From positions 29,994,508 to 30,058,507 of the forward strand of contig NC_088776.1 of the NCBI RefSeq assembly GCF_954871325.1: a stretch of 64,000 bases of DNA, read 5' to 3'. Below, piece after piece: positions 11,299-23,294 of this stretch. Made by a program: the position numbers and the translations under genes. Each line of letters opens with the position of its first letter. The first letter of the stretch is position 1. This stretch comes from Gordionus sp. m RMFG-2023. Its lineage: Eukaryota > Nematomorpha > Gordioida > Chordodea > Parachordodidae. Below the pieces are notes generated by a model that was not told the DNA's origin, made no database searches, and was given only the letters and a program-made list of their open reading frames with translations.

Positions 11299-11643
11299 TT
11301 AACTACAAATTTTAACTAAATCATAAAGATTAAATGAAAAACTAATAACTTGGGCCACTCCAGGTATATCCATGACGTAGTCATCTAGGTTTCTCAATAT
11401 TTCTTGAAATGCACTTTTAAAATGGTCTCTAGTGAGCATAAAATTGTTGGAACCATCCAGAATGTTAGAATTGCTTTCAGTATAAATGCTTTTCTTATGA
11501 TTCCCATGCTGGGTATAATGAGAAAATTCGGATAAAAGTATTGAGGTTAATTCTCTATCACTATCTTTAAGATCCAGAGCTATCCTGATAGCAAGACAAG
11601 CTACTTGGGGTCTAAGATCCAAAGGGATATTAAGCTCAGTCAA
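11299..11643 (-). pseudogene. MA3-domain exon-like fragment (PDCD4/eIF4G type)
   Basis: The minus-strand frame reads LTELNIPLDLRPQVACLAIR, then DRELTSILLSEF, then DHFKSAFQEILRNLDDYVMD followed by IPGVAQ. This order (helix, DRE-x-x-SxLLS-x-F, FxxxFxxxLxxLDDxxxDIPxAxx) is the signature of MA3 domains, which bind eIF4A in PDCD4 and eIF4G. The frame has no ATG: the first usable residue follows a stop and an AAAAG, which could be a splice acceptor. After IPGVAQ the sequence stops resembling MA3 at a GTTATT, a possible donor. So it may be one internal exon of a host gene or a captured/processed fragment. It starts 56 bp outside the CACTG element. No neighbouring exons were found. Confidence 0.45.
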
Positions 11644-12411
11644 TGATTTCTTTTAATAAATCGATGAACATACTAATAATTGACCATAATTTCACAAATG
11701 AGTTTAGTTTAAATATCGCTTAATGTAGCAATAAAAATATTAGTTATATTAATTAATAAGTTATAATAAAAAAAAAAGCATTAATAATGCCTTGTGTTGT
11801 CGAAAACTTCGATTCAAGATAATAGCCAAAAAATATTTTAATTCAAGATTTTTAGACTTAGACCTCTTTTGATCAAATTTCGAGGCTTAGGTAATATTTA
11901 ATGGCTAAAATCTTAATTAAGCCGTTTTTTAGAAACCTGCAAAATCAAAGTTTTTGATAAATTAGTCGTGCTATTACATCGACAAAATGAGCATATTTTC
12001 ATAGACATCTTTTAAATCAAATATTTTGCATAATTGTTAGTATCTAATGAGTAGTTAAGATCAAATTTTTATTGCTCTAGCTCTATTAATTCAATCAAAT
12101 TAGGTCAGGCAGGGGAGTTTGATACTTTTTACATTCATCGTGAATTTATTTAAAATCTATTCTTTGATTTCTTGTAGGAATATGAACCGTAAAAAATATA
12201 GAGTTGATAGGTAAAAATAATGGTTCTTCCGCTCGGCTGTAAAAAATAAATAATATCAATTCCGTTTGAATTAAAACTGTTTCAAACTTTTGCCATGCAA
12301 TTGGAGTAGAATTATAATAAAAATATACTTCTTTTTAAAATAAATCTATAACTAAATAAACAATTAATGTTTATTTTAATTTTTTGAACATGAGCCCTGC
12401 AAAGTTTAACA
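11644..12411. other. Interval without recognisable gene
   Basis: AT-rich sequence between the MA3 fragment and a hAT element. I looked on the minus strand for further MA3 or N-terminal exons and saw none that I can support. Confidence 0.45.
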
Positions 12412-13721
12412 TAATGCGGCAAACATTTCTAAAAAAATCGAAGGGGTTTTCAAAAAAAAAGGAACTCGTTCACGTTCGTTCAAAATTTTATGATAAATTT
12501 TTTTTTAAATTTAATTTAATTAAATAAATGTCATATATTTTAACACAATATATTAGAAATTTTGATAATATAATTATAAATATAATATAATATAATGAAT
12601 AAAAAAATTTTCTTATAAAATTTTAATAAAAATTGTTTTTCAAAATTTTCACTGATAGACAGAACACTTGGCAGTTAATACGACATCAGGTATACTAAAA
12701 ACGCGATCTACAGGGACAGATGAGGGGATTACAGTATTATACTTAATAAACAACTTAACGTGGGGAATTTATTAAAAACATTTATTGATTTGTCCTTGTT
12801 TCAAAAATGAGATAAGTTATCCTCCTCCAATCCATCCTTTACTTACTCGTCAAAAAAGGTCGAAATTAACAGTTCTTGCATTATAATTTCTAGGGTTTTC
12901 TATACATTTTTTCATCAAAAACGCTAATTTTTATAAATTCGTTCTCAAGAAGTTTTATCTATGGCCATTGAAGCTTGAATATTGGATGTATAATTGCAGA
13001 AAGAACATATTGATCCTCAATATATATGTTCAAATCTTTAAAAAAAATAAAATATATGCAATTAATTTGGTAGTAATAGGTTTAATATTTTTATTAATCC
13101 CATTTAATAATGTGTCTATCAATAGTTGACCATAATTTAGGCCACTAATTTATTTTAATTTTAAAATAACTATCGTTATTGTTAGGTTTAAATAACCTAA
13201 CTTGAAGATTTTGAAACTGATATAATACATTTTGGGCACATTTTACATTCGGTAAGTATTGAATTATTTCCTTCAATATAGGATGTTACTGTAAAATATT
13301 TATCATATTTGGGCAATGGTAATGTTAATTCATCTGATTTTGAATTTTCAGAATCAGATAATGATGATGAAATAATAATTCCATGCTTATGCAAATCTAT
13401 TAAATTAAAATATAAACAGTAATTTTCAAATTAATTAACTATAATAATGGTGTGTTAAAAAAAATCGAAATGTGAAATGGAATAACAGTTGATTATAAAA
13501 TATAAGACATTTTTTTTGAAAAATTTGGATTAATATTAAATTTTTCAAATAAATAAAATAAAAGGTGTTTTTAAAATTGAACGAACGTTAAATTTGAACG
13601 CATTCGTCATAAAAAAGGAACGCGTTCACGTTCAAAGTTCGTCAAAAATAAAAGGAATGCCGTTCACCATTTTTTTCAAAAAAACGTACTTCGTTCACGA
13701 ACGCGTTAGTTTACAACACTA
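12412..13721. mobile_element. hAT element, truncated, with 8-bp TSD GTTTAACA
   Basis: A perfect 8-bp TSD GTTTAACA (12404-12411 and 13722-13729) flanks ends TAATGCGGCAAAC and (reverse complement of the right end) TAGTGTTGTAAAC, degenerate hAT-type TIRs. Inverted subterminal words with AACG/CGTTC (GAACGTGAACG, GTTCACGTTCG) occur at both sides (about 12460-12480 and 13560-13710). The only coding trace is the BED-finger piece at 13197-13394. Most of the transposase is deleted. Confidence 0.65.
13197..13394 (-). pseudogene. hAT transposase N-terminus, BED zinc-finger fragment
   Basis: A 65-codon minus-strand frame: Ser/Asp/Glu-rich beginning, then KYDKYFTVTSYIEGN and ECKMCPKCIISVSKSSS. This resembles the first half of a BED finger (aromatic pair, then C-x2-C, then S-rich) at the N-terminus of hAT transposases and of domesticated ZBED proteins. 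The His part of the finger is missing because the frame closes. Its place inside an element with hAT ends and an 8-bp TSD supports the call. Confidence 0.45.
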
Positions 13722-13880
13722 GTTTAACACATCCATAAAATAAAGGCCTGGGGTGACCCGAAAAATGTAAATATTCCTTCCTTACTCTTCTCAATTTTTT
13801 TACCGGATGTATAAATGAATATAAAAAGTGGCTTTTGGTCTAGTGATAAAAAAATCATAACAATGTTTTATAAATTTTAA

Positions 13881-14008
13881 TGTCGTGTAAAAAAAAGAAT
13901 GTAAAGAACAATTATATACAATAACAAAAGGGATAACTAATGACAAAAAAACGTGGGGGAGACTTCAAAAGAAAAACTGTTTATATTCCTTCCTCTTTAA
14001 ATACAACA
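13881..14008 (-). repeat. LTR (3' copy in sense) of the 13.9-15.6 kb fossil
   Basis: 128-bp direct repeat partner of 15469-15592, sharing TGTCGTGTAAAAA, GGGATAACTAATGACAAAAA and GGGGGAGACTTC blocks in order. Confidence 0.7.
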
Positions 14009-14855
14009 CTCCTCCCCGCTTAACACTCTGCTACCCGGGGAAGGGATCCAAAATGTCTTCGGGTTCCTCCTGGTCCCTGATCAGGTCTGTTCGGTCGGGG
14101 TGGCTATGTCTCGTCCTTGGGTCTGGGAGTTCTTTCCCTGCCCCTGCGAGTGTGTCGGCTGCGGTGGTCTCGAGGCATTCCGGAAAACCTTTGCATGAAA
14201 TGGTTGGGTTCGGGAAATCTTCCAACTTAGCGGGATCTTCGACGGTATTGGAAGGGTCAGTGGTGGACGTCTAGATCCGTAGCTGGTGAATGAGGGAAGA
14301 CATTTCTGACAGCATGGATTGTCTACGGGGGTCATGGTGTCGGGGTCTTCCTCAGCTTCTCTTTCCCCCTTACTTTCGGGATCCCGCCGAGGTCGGATAT
14401 CTCTACGATAGTATTGTGGGTTTCGTTAATAGTTTTGATGTAATAAATGACGGATCCCTGAACATCTATTATGGTTTCTTTTTTCCAATGTGGGTTAAGA
14501 ACCCTTGGGGGTGTTAGAACCCATACTAGACTACCTCTATTTAGGTTTGCGAGAATAGTGGGGGGGGGGTGTATGGGGTATTGGTTTTTCTAGGAGGAGG
14601 TTAACGGACGTCGGATATCGCATCTCTGGCATTTGTTTTGTGGCTGGATGTGGAATATTTCTATAAGCTATTAGGAAGCAGCTGGGTTTGAATTTCGGTT
14701 CGTGGAAATCCTCTTCTGGCTTTTAAACGTTCGTACGAATCGTTCTGCTAATAAAATTTTTGTGCGGAATACGAGGGGGGCGTGCAGATTTGTGTTATTC
14801 TATGTTGGTCACAATTGGTTAAATTCGTGGCTGACAAATTGAGGCCCGTTGTCGG

Positions 14856-15146
14856 TTATGAGGTTTCGTGGGATCCTAGGTGAGTAAACATGTCTTCAAA
14901 TGCGGTAAGGAGGGCCTGGGACGTCGTGCTGTTCAGACGGGTGATTTCTGAACAATCGAGATAAGCATCTACCAGTATTAGACAATGTATTTTGTGTAGT
15001 GGTCCTGCGTGGTCAATATATACAATTTCTCCTACTGTAAGGGTAACGGGCCAGAAGTGGGATAGTATCTGTGGGGAGTTATCCTTGAATTGTTGACAAT
15101 GATCGCAAGTTTCGCTGATATTTGTGATATAACTGTTAAATTCCAC
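14856..15146 (-). pseudogene. Integrase-region relic of the LTR fossil
   Basis: An open stretch on the element's sense strand contains CDHCQQFK (the CC half of an integrase zinc finger) and VYIDHAGPLHK with LILVDAYLD, the start of the Ty3/Gypsy integrase core. It is a fossil part of the element, not a host gene. Confidence 0.6.
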
Positions 15147-15468
15147 CGGGCATATTTTCTGGCGGTTTCTTTCATTCGTACAATTCCCGGGTGTCTACGA
15201 TAAATTTCTAATAATATCGCGGGTCATAAGTTTCGGGGAATGATTAATCTGCTTCCTCGGACAATTAACTCACAGTTTATTGACAATTCATTCTTTATAT
15301 TCCAATATTCTTGTATTCTGTGGCTGTTATCTTTGGGGGCCAGCCGTTTCGTATGTTTTATTTGATATATGATAATTCTGGGTCTTGCAGGGTGGATTCA
15401 ATTTGGGTCTCGAGTAAATGGTAGGGTTTTATTTGGGTTTGTATAATTTGGTTTACATCGGTTTTTAA

Positions 15469-15592
15469 TGTCGTGTAAAAAAAAATGTAAAGAACAATGA
15501 TATATAACAACAAAAGGGATAACTAATGACAAAAAAACATGGGGGAGACTTCGAAAGAAAAACTTTAAATTTCTTTTTCTTTGAACACAACA
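15469..15592 (-). repeat. LTR (5' copy in sense) of the 13.9-15.6 kb fossil
   Basis: 124-bp partner of 13881-14008. No clean target-site duplication is visible outside the two copies. Confidence 0.7.
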
Positions 15593-16429
15593 CTAAGAAT
15601 ATGGAAAGATTTGCCTTTTTATGTATAAATTTTTTTTTTCGGTAAAAACCTTGACTTTTATGTGAATAGTCATTTAATTCAGCTTTAAAATCAAAACAGA
15701 ATATCTAAATAATTTAGAATTAAAATCCTTTATTTAACCAATCATCTTGCTTTGCCCATATGTACAACTATTGTTTTTTTTATATCCTATAAATATTTGA
15801 AGAATAGTCCAAACTATTATAAAACGGCTAGCTCAATATTGTAGCCAGAAAAATCGTAATAGATGTTCAAACCTATGTCGTCTATGAGCAAAATCTACTG
15901 GCTTGCATAATATTTTTCTAGTTGAAATATTGAGTTAACCATCTTAAAAGACTCAGATCGAAAGATAAATTTTTAATTATTTCTGAAGAGAGAGAATTAG
16001 GGATATTATAGAAAAACCTGTTTGGTTTGTCAAATTTTTTTTAATATAACTTTAAATAACTTTTTAAACCTATTTTTCTTATCTTGTATTTTCCTCGAAG
16101 AAAAAGAGAATATTTTTTGAAGAAGAAAATAAATACTGATTTATTTCGTATTTTCCTCTTTTTATATCTATTATTAAAAGTAAATATAAATTGATTAAAA
16201 TTATAATTAATTAAAAATCATACGACTAAATAATTTTATAATTACTTTTTTTTTATTTAACTAATAAATAATATAAATTAAAGGAATGATTACGCAAGAT
16301 AACCAAAAAGAATATTCATCACCAAAAATAAATGAGTGAATTCACAGTTTAACACAAAAAAACGACCCACATAAATCGCCCGCATTAATTGAAAACAAAA
16401 TGTCGCACTTCAACTTGCAATCGGCCTCT
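15593..16429. other. Interval without recognisable gene
   Basis: AT-rich; a diverged GGCTAGCTCAATATTG-type segment near 15826 has partial inverted similarity with 15915-15950. Nothing coding can be supported. Confidence 0.45.
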
Positions 16430-16800
16430 TCCCATATTGCATCCATATTATGGTTATTTCCAAGATGACATTGGGATCACAATCGATAAATATAAGCAAA
16501 ACATATCGCTGTTTAAAATAAGTTGTATCAAATGGGTATACGATTAAAATTAGAGAATTAAAAATATTCCAAAAGTCATATACATTGGCTATGAAATGGA
16601 TTTACATGGAATGGAATACATGTAATTAAAACAAAATAGCTGAGATAATAACTTTTCGACGTCCTAATAAAATCACAAAACGAAAATAATTTTTGGATAT
16701 GCTCACTTTTCACGAAAAATTTATTCCTGGTTTACACATGAAAGTGACGAGTTTAGATAAATTGGCGAATAAATATAGAAAATAGAATTGAGAATCATTT
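16430..16800 (+). pseudogene. Ty3/Gypsy RT remnant (fossil)
   Basis: Plus-strand frames carry FQDDIGITIDKYK (the xxDD active-site region), KVIYIGYEMDLHGM (the YLGY-x-I-x-x-x-G region) and FLDMLTFHEKFIPGL (the FLGMxxYYxxFIP region), in the order found in Ty3/Gypsy reverse transcriptases. It is a short, broken piece. No LTRs were found around it. It looks old. Confidence 0.5.
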
Positions 16801-17390
16801 AATGGAAAATTTTCTTTTTTGATTAAAACTTTTCCTTTTCGCATAGGACTTGTCCTTCTTTCTTTGATTGGCACTTTTTCTTACCTGATTCAGGGCAGAC
16901 TCTGAATCTTCGTACTAAAGGCCTATAAAATCTTACCCAACTCATATATTAAATCCTTGAGTTGGGTCGAGTTATTGTACTTAGTTATTATATGGAGTTG
17001 GGTCGGTTCTAAATTTTATTTTTCAGTTGGGTTTAAGTTTGGAAATATTTTTGTTATAATTTAATAAATGATATTAATAAATCATGGTTTAATTGTAAAT
17101 TAAAATATAATTTTGTTCATTTTTAGATTATAATATAGTGAAAAACAGTATTTTTTTATATTTTGATTTTCGCGACGTGAATATGAACTTAACTTAATTT
17201 TATGTTCGGATTGGGTTGAGAATTTTTAAAAATAAATTTTTTAGGTTGGCAAAATGTTTTTCTTGTAAAAACAAAAAAACCTGCACAAAAATACCGCTGA
17301 CAAAAAGACACCGAAGAAAAAACCCTAATTTTAATAAATTTCGGGATTTTAAAATTTTTTATATGAATTTATTCTACACGTCTCTAAGTA

Positions 17391-17690
17391 TCTGTTAGAT
17401 TCTACAGAATGTAGTGAGTTTGGTATTTAGTAAAACTAGTATTTTTCCTCATCTATTAACACTGGCCCTTTTCTTTGTTGCATAGCCCTAAGCTAACCGC
17501 TTACGCGGTCCACGAGCTAGGAATCAGGCCTTAGCCTGAACATCATAGTTCGATAGAAACTTATAGATACCTATTGATTGCTTCGCCCTATTCAGCAGCC
17601 CTAGGTAGCTGTTAAATTTTATCGAATATAGTTGATGTCTAGTAAAATTAAGTATTTCTCATAATCTATTTTTTAACATTAACACCAGCG
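17391..17690 (+). repeat. Diverged direct repeat, about 80 bp, 215 bp apart
   Basis: The stretch starting CTGTTAGATTCTACAGAATG (17391) recurs in diverged form at about 17606 (CTGTTAAATTTTATCGAATA), both followed by AGTAAAA...TATTT..TC and an AACACTGGCC/AACACCAGCG word. Two such copies suggest a degraded tandem array. Surrounding sequence 16801-19380 holds no gene that I can recognise. Confidence 0.4.
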
Positions 17691-19343
17691 GACTCGCCAT
17701 AAACCGCATAACAATACATTTATTCAACATCTTAACATTTTCCCCAGTATTCCACATGTGCATGGGGTTTTTATAAATTTTTGTGTAAAAACAGTGCGCG
17801 CATTATCAATAATTAAAGATTTTTTTATAATGTGGAAGACATTAATAATTTTTTTAAAGCTTTCCCATTTTTCTAAACATTTTAAAAAAATATTAAAGTT
17901 TGGATATTTTTGTCCGGTGTTTTGAGTATTTTGCCTAATATCTTTTTGTACGGGTATTAATCTTAATGATATTTCTAACCGATTACCATGTATTTTTCTG
18001 ATGGGTTAGAGTATTTGACTTACAGGTAAAATACTCCTATCGATTGATAGTAAATTGACTGAATAATCGGTCAATTGATCGACTCGCCAACCGAGTATAC
18101 ACCCTATTAGCATTTAAATGCATATCATGTTTTTTGTATGTAATATCTTAATTTTTCTACGTGTTAGAGATCGTTCAAAAAGAAATAGACAGACGTTTCG
18201 AACTTTTGATCTTGATTTTAGTTTATGGTAATAACAAAGACTGGAATAATCGGAAACTGGCGACTTTTTAATATGAAAGGCAAGGGGTAATCGTTTGAGG
18301 ATAGGTCAATTAGAGGAATAAAACTGTGAGTGTTACATTAATATTTTAGATTATATGAAGTTATCATGTAAATTTTTGATAAGAAGACTGCTTTCTGCTG
18401 GGATTCATGTTATGAAGTAGCAATTATTGTTCCAACTTTAAGCTCTATAATTTGAGGAGGTATTCCTTAGGGAATTTATGAAGGAAGAAATTTAACGGGG
18501 GTTGGAATCAACGCTAGAATATGCTTTAAATTTCTTGACAGTTAATTTCGTTATTTAAATTTAAAAAATATTATTTTTAGTTGTCGATATAATTTTCTTT
18601 GTAAAAATATTAATATATGTTCGATTGATCCATGAATCATCTAGTAATGAATTTAGGATTTCAATAAAATCTGAGGAAGTAAGGAATTGTTAACATTTGA
18701 TAAGCACTCCAACTTCAAAAGCCTAGGATTATACTCAACATCTTCTGAAGATACCCGCATATTTTTACTCAGATGAATGATTTTAAAATAAGCCCATGAA
18801 TCAAAAAATAAAACACTCAATTATATCTGTTTTTGAATTTGGAATGACAGTAAAGTTTGCTTAAAATTATTGCCAATAATATAATTAACCGAATAGAAAC
18901 TGTTTACATTATTATTTTAAATAATCTATCAATTCAGATTAAGGCATTGTACTTTGTCGATAAAAATTCTTTTAGAGTTTTTAATGACAGTAGCTTCAGA
19001 ATAGATAGTGTCAACAATCGGAATTGATAATTTAAAACTTATATATATTGTTCTACTTCCTTGAATAGAGGCAATTCCTGATATTGCAAATGGTAACCAT
19101 ATTTGTTTTCAACACATTGGAATATTAGACAAAAAGAGTTTTCCCGTACCACCAGAACCATCACTATAAAAACAACGTTGAGCAATAGTATTATATAGAC
19201 TGAACGATTAAATCAAAAGATAATTTTTATAGAAAATTTAATTCAGAAATCCATTATTTTTGGCTCGGCTGCCTCAAGATCAATATTATAATTTTTATCC
19301 TTAGTTATGTGGTAGGAACAGACAAATTGAAAATTTGAAGTGA

Positions 19344-20290
19344 TACATAATTTTAGGTCCTTGGCGAGAGAAACACAATTTTAGATCCTTGGTGAGAGAA
19401 GAAGTGCAAAGTATTTTTTCACAACCCGAGCCCGAATTTTAAAAAAATTTGTCCGAGCCCGAAATCAAATTTTTTCAACCACCCGAACCCGACTAAATTT
19501 TTTTAAATTTGAGTGTGAATATTATAATATCCAAAAAACAATTAAATTATGTGTATTACCTTAAATAAAAGTATACTTGACTGCCATAATATAATCAATA
19601 TTAATATTAAGTTGCATTTTATTAAAATTGGAAACATATACCTTTTACTAAGTTTTAAATATTACAAAAGTTGAAATATAATCGAATTTATAAATTACGA
19701 TTTAAAAATAATGTGCGTGATATAATGAACTAGAGATATATTATCATTATCATTATAGTGAATAATTGTGATAACTATGAGAAATCGAGTTTGTCTTGCT
19801 TTAAACAATCCTCCTATCTTCAATGGCCATAACAGTATCCGAAATCGCTCTTTCACTGCTAACCGAAGAAGCAGGGATTTAAGGGCCAAAACACTTAAAT
19901 TGTGAAAGTCGTTAAGACAATTTAAGATTGGTATTTAAATATTGATAATTTTAGGCTATTTAATTAAATAGATATTATATTTTAGTTAACCGATAGAATA
20001 TGATATAAATAAGTATGTAATAATAACACAAAAATATTATAACAAAATAGTTTGGTAAACAGATATTTTATAAAATAATAATTGAAAATAACGTCTGATT
20101 GACATTTTAATGATGAAATGTGTTAGATAAAAAGAAACAGGTTATTCTAATTGACATTATGAATTTAAGATGATTATTAAGGATATTTATATTTATTTAT
20201 CGGGTCAAGCTTCGGGTCATACACCTCTTACAACCTGAACCCGAAAATAGAAAGTCTTTTATGGCCAAACCCAAAGGTGAAAATTATGTA
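19344..20290. mobile_element. Possible hAT-like nonautonomous element (CCCGA-rich ends)
   Basis: A block rich in ACCCGAGCCCGAA words at 19425-19500 faces an inverted block TCGGGTCAAGCTTCGGGTCA at 20198-20217 followed by ACACCTCTTACAACC. Comparable GTGTA...CCCGA ends occur elsewhere in the window. A short 33-bp duplication (ttttagrtccttggygagag) precedes the left block. No TSD could be fixed and no transposase is present; the call is tentative. Confidence 0.28.
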
Positions 20291-20389
20291 ATCGGGATTC
20301 ATTATCTATTTTTAAGTAAACTACGACGAAAAATTTGTTTTACTTATAACTGAAAATCAACAAATCATTTGCGACTAGATTTTACTTAC

Positions 20390-22540
20390 CCTATATACCA
20401 TCGACCGTGACGCCCCCAATTAGTATTTAGTATGATGACCAAACTGCCCGGAAAATCTGGTCCCCCTGCCACTTTCTCCGAAAATCCCTTACTATCGAAC
20501 TCAGTCGATGAATCCCCCTCCCCGACGGTTGAACTGCCTATGATCATCCAAATATTTCACTGGCACCCAACGTGGGGCTTGAATCTACGATCCTGAGGAG
20601 GCAACGGACAATTATCTAGAACGTTGCAATCAGAATGACACAAATCTATTATCTTTGTTCTTATCATCTTGTGGTCACACACATTTTATATAGAAAGTTA
20701 AAAATGGTATTTGCTCCAAGATCCATGACAGAACTATCAATGGAAGATATATAGACGATTCTAGGTAACAATAATAATAATAAAGGACTCTCAATAAATA
20801 AACTTCGCCATCGTATCCAATAAGAAGGTGAAACGATTACCGTATATGCAAATGCCTCATTAGTTTTCCTACACAATGCGATTTAGACCACATCTAGGAA
20901 CTCTCATCCGAATTTGGAGCCGAAATCCAGTCATCCGAAATACGAGGCCGAATAATTATGGCGAATTACATAAACTTTAAAGGAAAATTAAAAATAGCCC
21001 AAAATGGCAGAAACGCTAAACCAAAACAATCCTATGAGCAAAATGTGCTGCCGTCATAATAATCAGCCCATAAGGTAAACCCAACATAAACAAGTCAAAA
21101 TTCTATTCACCCACGCCGAAATTTTCAACGGAATCAAAATCCCACCTGTTACAATTATTAAAACCTAGGGAATTACCAAATCAACTGCCCAAATAGACAA
21201 ACATACAACAACAATCAGCAATATCCTACCTATCAGCTAATCTTGAACCAAATGAAGATAAAGGGAAGAAAATAAATATACAGTTACATAATTACAATGA
21301 AATATGAATCAGACATCAACAAGAGCCACCTTTTTCTAGTAAAAATAAAAGTAAATATTATACCGCTAAAAATGGAAATAGACACGGGCTCAACAGTATC
21401 CATCATTGGGAAAAATACATATGACTTACTTATCAAGCTTATCCCGCTCAAAAAACATACTACTAAAATCATTTTAGGGACACGCCATTCAGCCAATAGG
21501 ACATTTCACCACTGTTATAAACTACCATGAAATCACATATTCAGGAAATATACCAGTAAAATGACAATTACCCCTCCATAATGGGAAGAGATATATTAAA
21601 CAAAATACCAAAAATCATACAAATAGATCGCAGCCAAAAATCATAACATAGAGCAGCTACAACAGATTTTTCCACGAATATTTTCTGATATCTTAGGGCA
21701 CTTTCCAAACAAAATAGATATAACACTATACAACTGATTACCATGAGTAAATGCCGATACATTAAATGGGGATCACCAATTGTGCACTTTCAAAAGGCAC
21801 ATAATACCTTAGGCCTATGCATAGATTTCAAAATTACTCTAAACCCGTGGGTCAAGCCCGAATGTTAACCGATTCTCCGAATTGAAGACATTTTTGAACA
21901 CTGCAAGAAGGTACCATTTTTTCATGATAGATCTAAAAGAAGCCTACACCCAAATATCTGTCACGGAAACCACAAGTGAATTGTTAACAATTAGCACCCA
22001 CTTAGGCCCATTCAATTTCAATCGATTTCCTTTTAGTATTTCCTCCGCCGCCATGATTTGTCAGCGGACTATGGACATGTAACGGCCGGCCTTAAAAAAC
22101 AGTAACATATTTGGATGATATTCTAGTATCGGGGGAAAACCTGAGGAACACTGTTACAATTTATATCAGCTCTTCATACGATTGGATGATTTCAATTTAA
22201 ATATAAATCTAAAAAAATCAAGTGCAACCATCGGTTGCATATTTAGGGCACATTATTGATGCAGACAGGTTAACCCCTAGTCCTAAAACGACAGAATCAA
22301 TCAAAAACTGTCCCGTTCCAAAAAAATCCACGAAGTAAGATCGCTCATAAATCTTTATGCTTAATATGTAAAATTTATCCCGCAAATGTCTACCATAGCA
22401 AAGCCTCTATAAGATCTATTGTACCTAAGGGTAAAATTCAACCTCCGTAAGGTTGCAACCATGGGGAGTCACGTTATCAGGTTTAAATTTCAACATCCAC
22501 TTCAAAACGAGGGTGTCATATATGAAAGCCGACGCAATGT
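20390..22540 (+). mobile_element. Ty3/Gypsy-type retroelement fossil (protease and RT parts)
   Basis: A more GC-balanced island on the plus strand. A protease-like part lies at about 21300-21500 (MEIDTGSTVSIIGKNTYDLL). An RT part at about 21800-22280 shows FFMIDLKEAYTQISV, then FNRFPFSISSAA, then an LDDILVS-like region. A region resembling a gag-protease junction precedes it, from about 20990. No LTR pair was found, so the ends are approximate. The element is broken in many places and clearly inactive; age old. Confidence 0.6.
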
Positions 22541-22967
22541 CGACTACATATTTTTTTAAAAAACGAAAATAAAATCTAATAATTATTTATAATTATGAAC
22601 TACTTATCCTGTCCTCAAGTTTACGACTTGTTATTAGACTAAATAAACTAATGACTAACTACTCTTAGTTGGAGTGGAATGAACTCTACTAACAACATTA
22701 TGAATCAATCTTAAAATAGAATTTAATTAACTTTCCATAATATTAATATCCTATAAATATTATTATATTCATAGGGGGATTTTGGATCAAGTAACAAAAA
22801 GATCCCAAATTATGTTGAGTTTAAAATAAAAGCCCTATATTTTAAGACGGATATAAAAAAAGACCATAATTTTAAATTCTTAAAAAACGAACCATACTTT
22901 GAGACGAAATCGAAAAAAAAATTAAGCTTTTGGGTTGAGTTTGTTTTTTTAAGCTTCGACTCTAGAC
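22541..22967. other. Interval without gene before the nested-element block
   Basis: AT-rich; two phrases of the type 'aaattttgggttgagttt' and 'attatgttgagtttaaaa' recur at 22800-22950. Nothing coding is seen. Confidence 0.45.
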
Positions 22968-23294
22968 TAGTTTTGCGTAATCGGCTAATTTTAGCCGACT
23001 ACAAAACGGTTTAGCCGAATATTTTAGGTGAAAAATTGGTTAAACCTAATTTGGCTAAGCTTAAAATCGGCTAAGCTTATTAGGATAAGCCTAAAAATAG
23101 GCTAAAAATAAATTAGTCAAAAATTCTGCATCGATATGCCTAGCATTCATTATTATTTATTTATTTTAGCAAAATAATTTATTTTATTTAAATTTAATGT
23201 ACATATTTTAATTATCAACAAATTAAACAGGATATGATTTAATATTTTTTATTTATATTATTATATTAATGAAAATAAATTTATTTGATGCTTT

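Larger units (their letters stand above)
13881..15592 (-). mobile_element. Ty3/Gypsy-type LTR fossil, internally deleted
   Basis: Two direct repeats of about 125 bp, both starting TGTCGTGTAAAAA and ending in ACAACA on the plus strand, bound the element. The sense strand is minus. The interior (about 1.46 kb) is clearly more GC-rich than its surroundings and keeps an integrase-like part. A purine-rich tract (GCGGGGAGGAG, sense) precedes the downstream LTR, as expected for a polypurine tract. Gag, protease and RT regions are not recognisable. It is a broken, shortened relic; LTRs differ at roughly a tenth of positions, suggesting an old insertion. Confidence 0.65.

Noticed and set aside
14031-14517. 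Overlapping ORFs on both strands in a GC-richer patch
   Set aside because: They fall inside the internally deleted LTR fossil and show no motif beyond composition; no host gene is supported.
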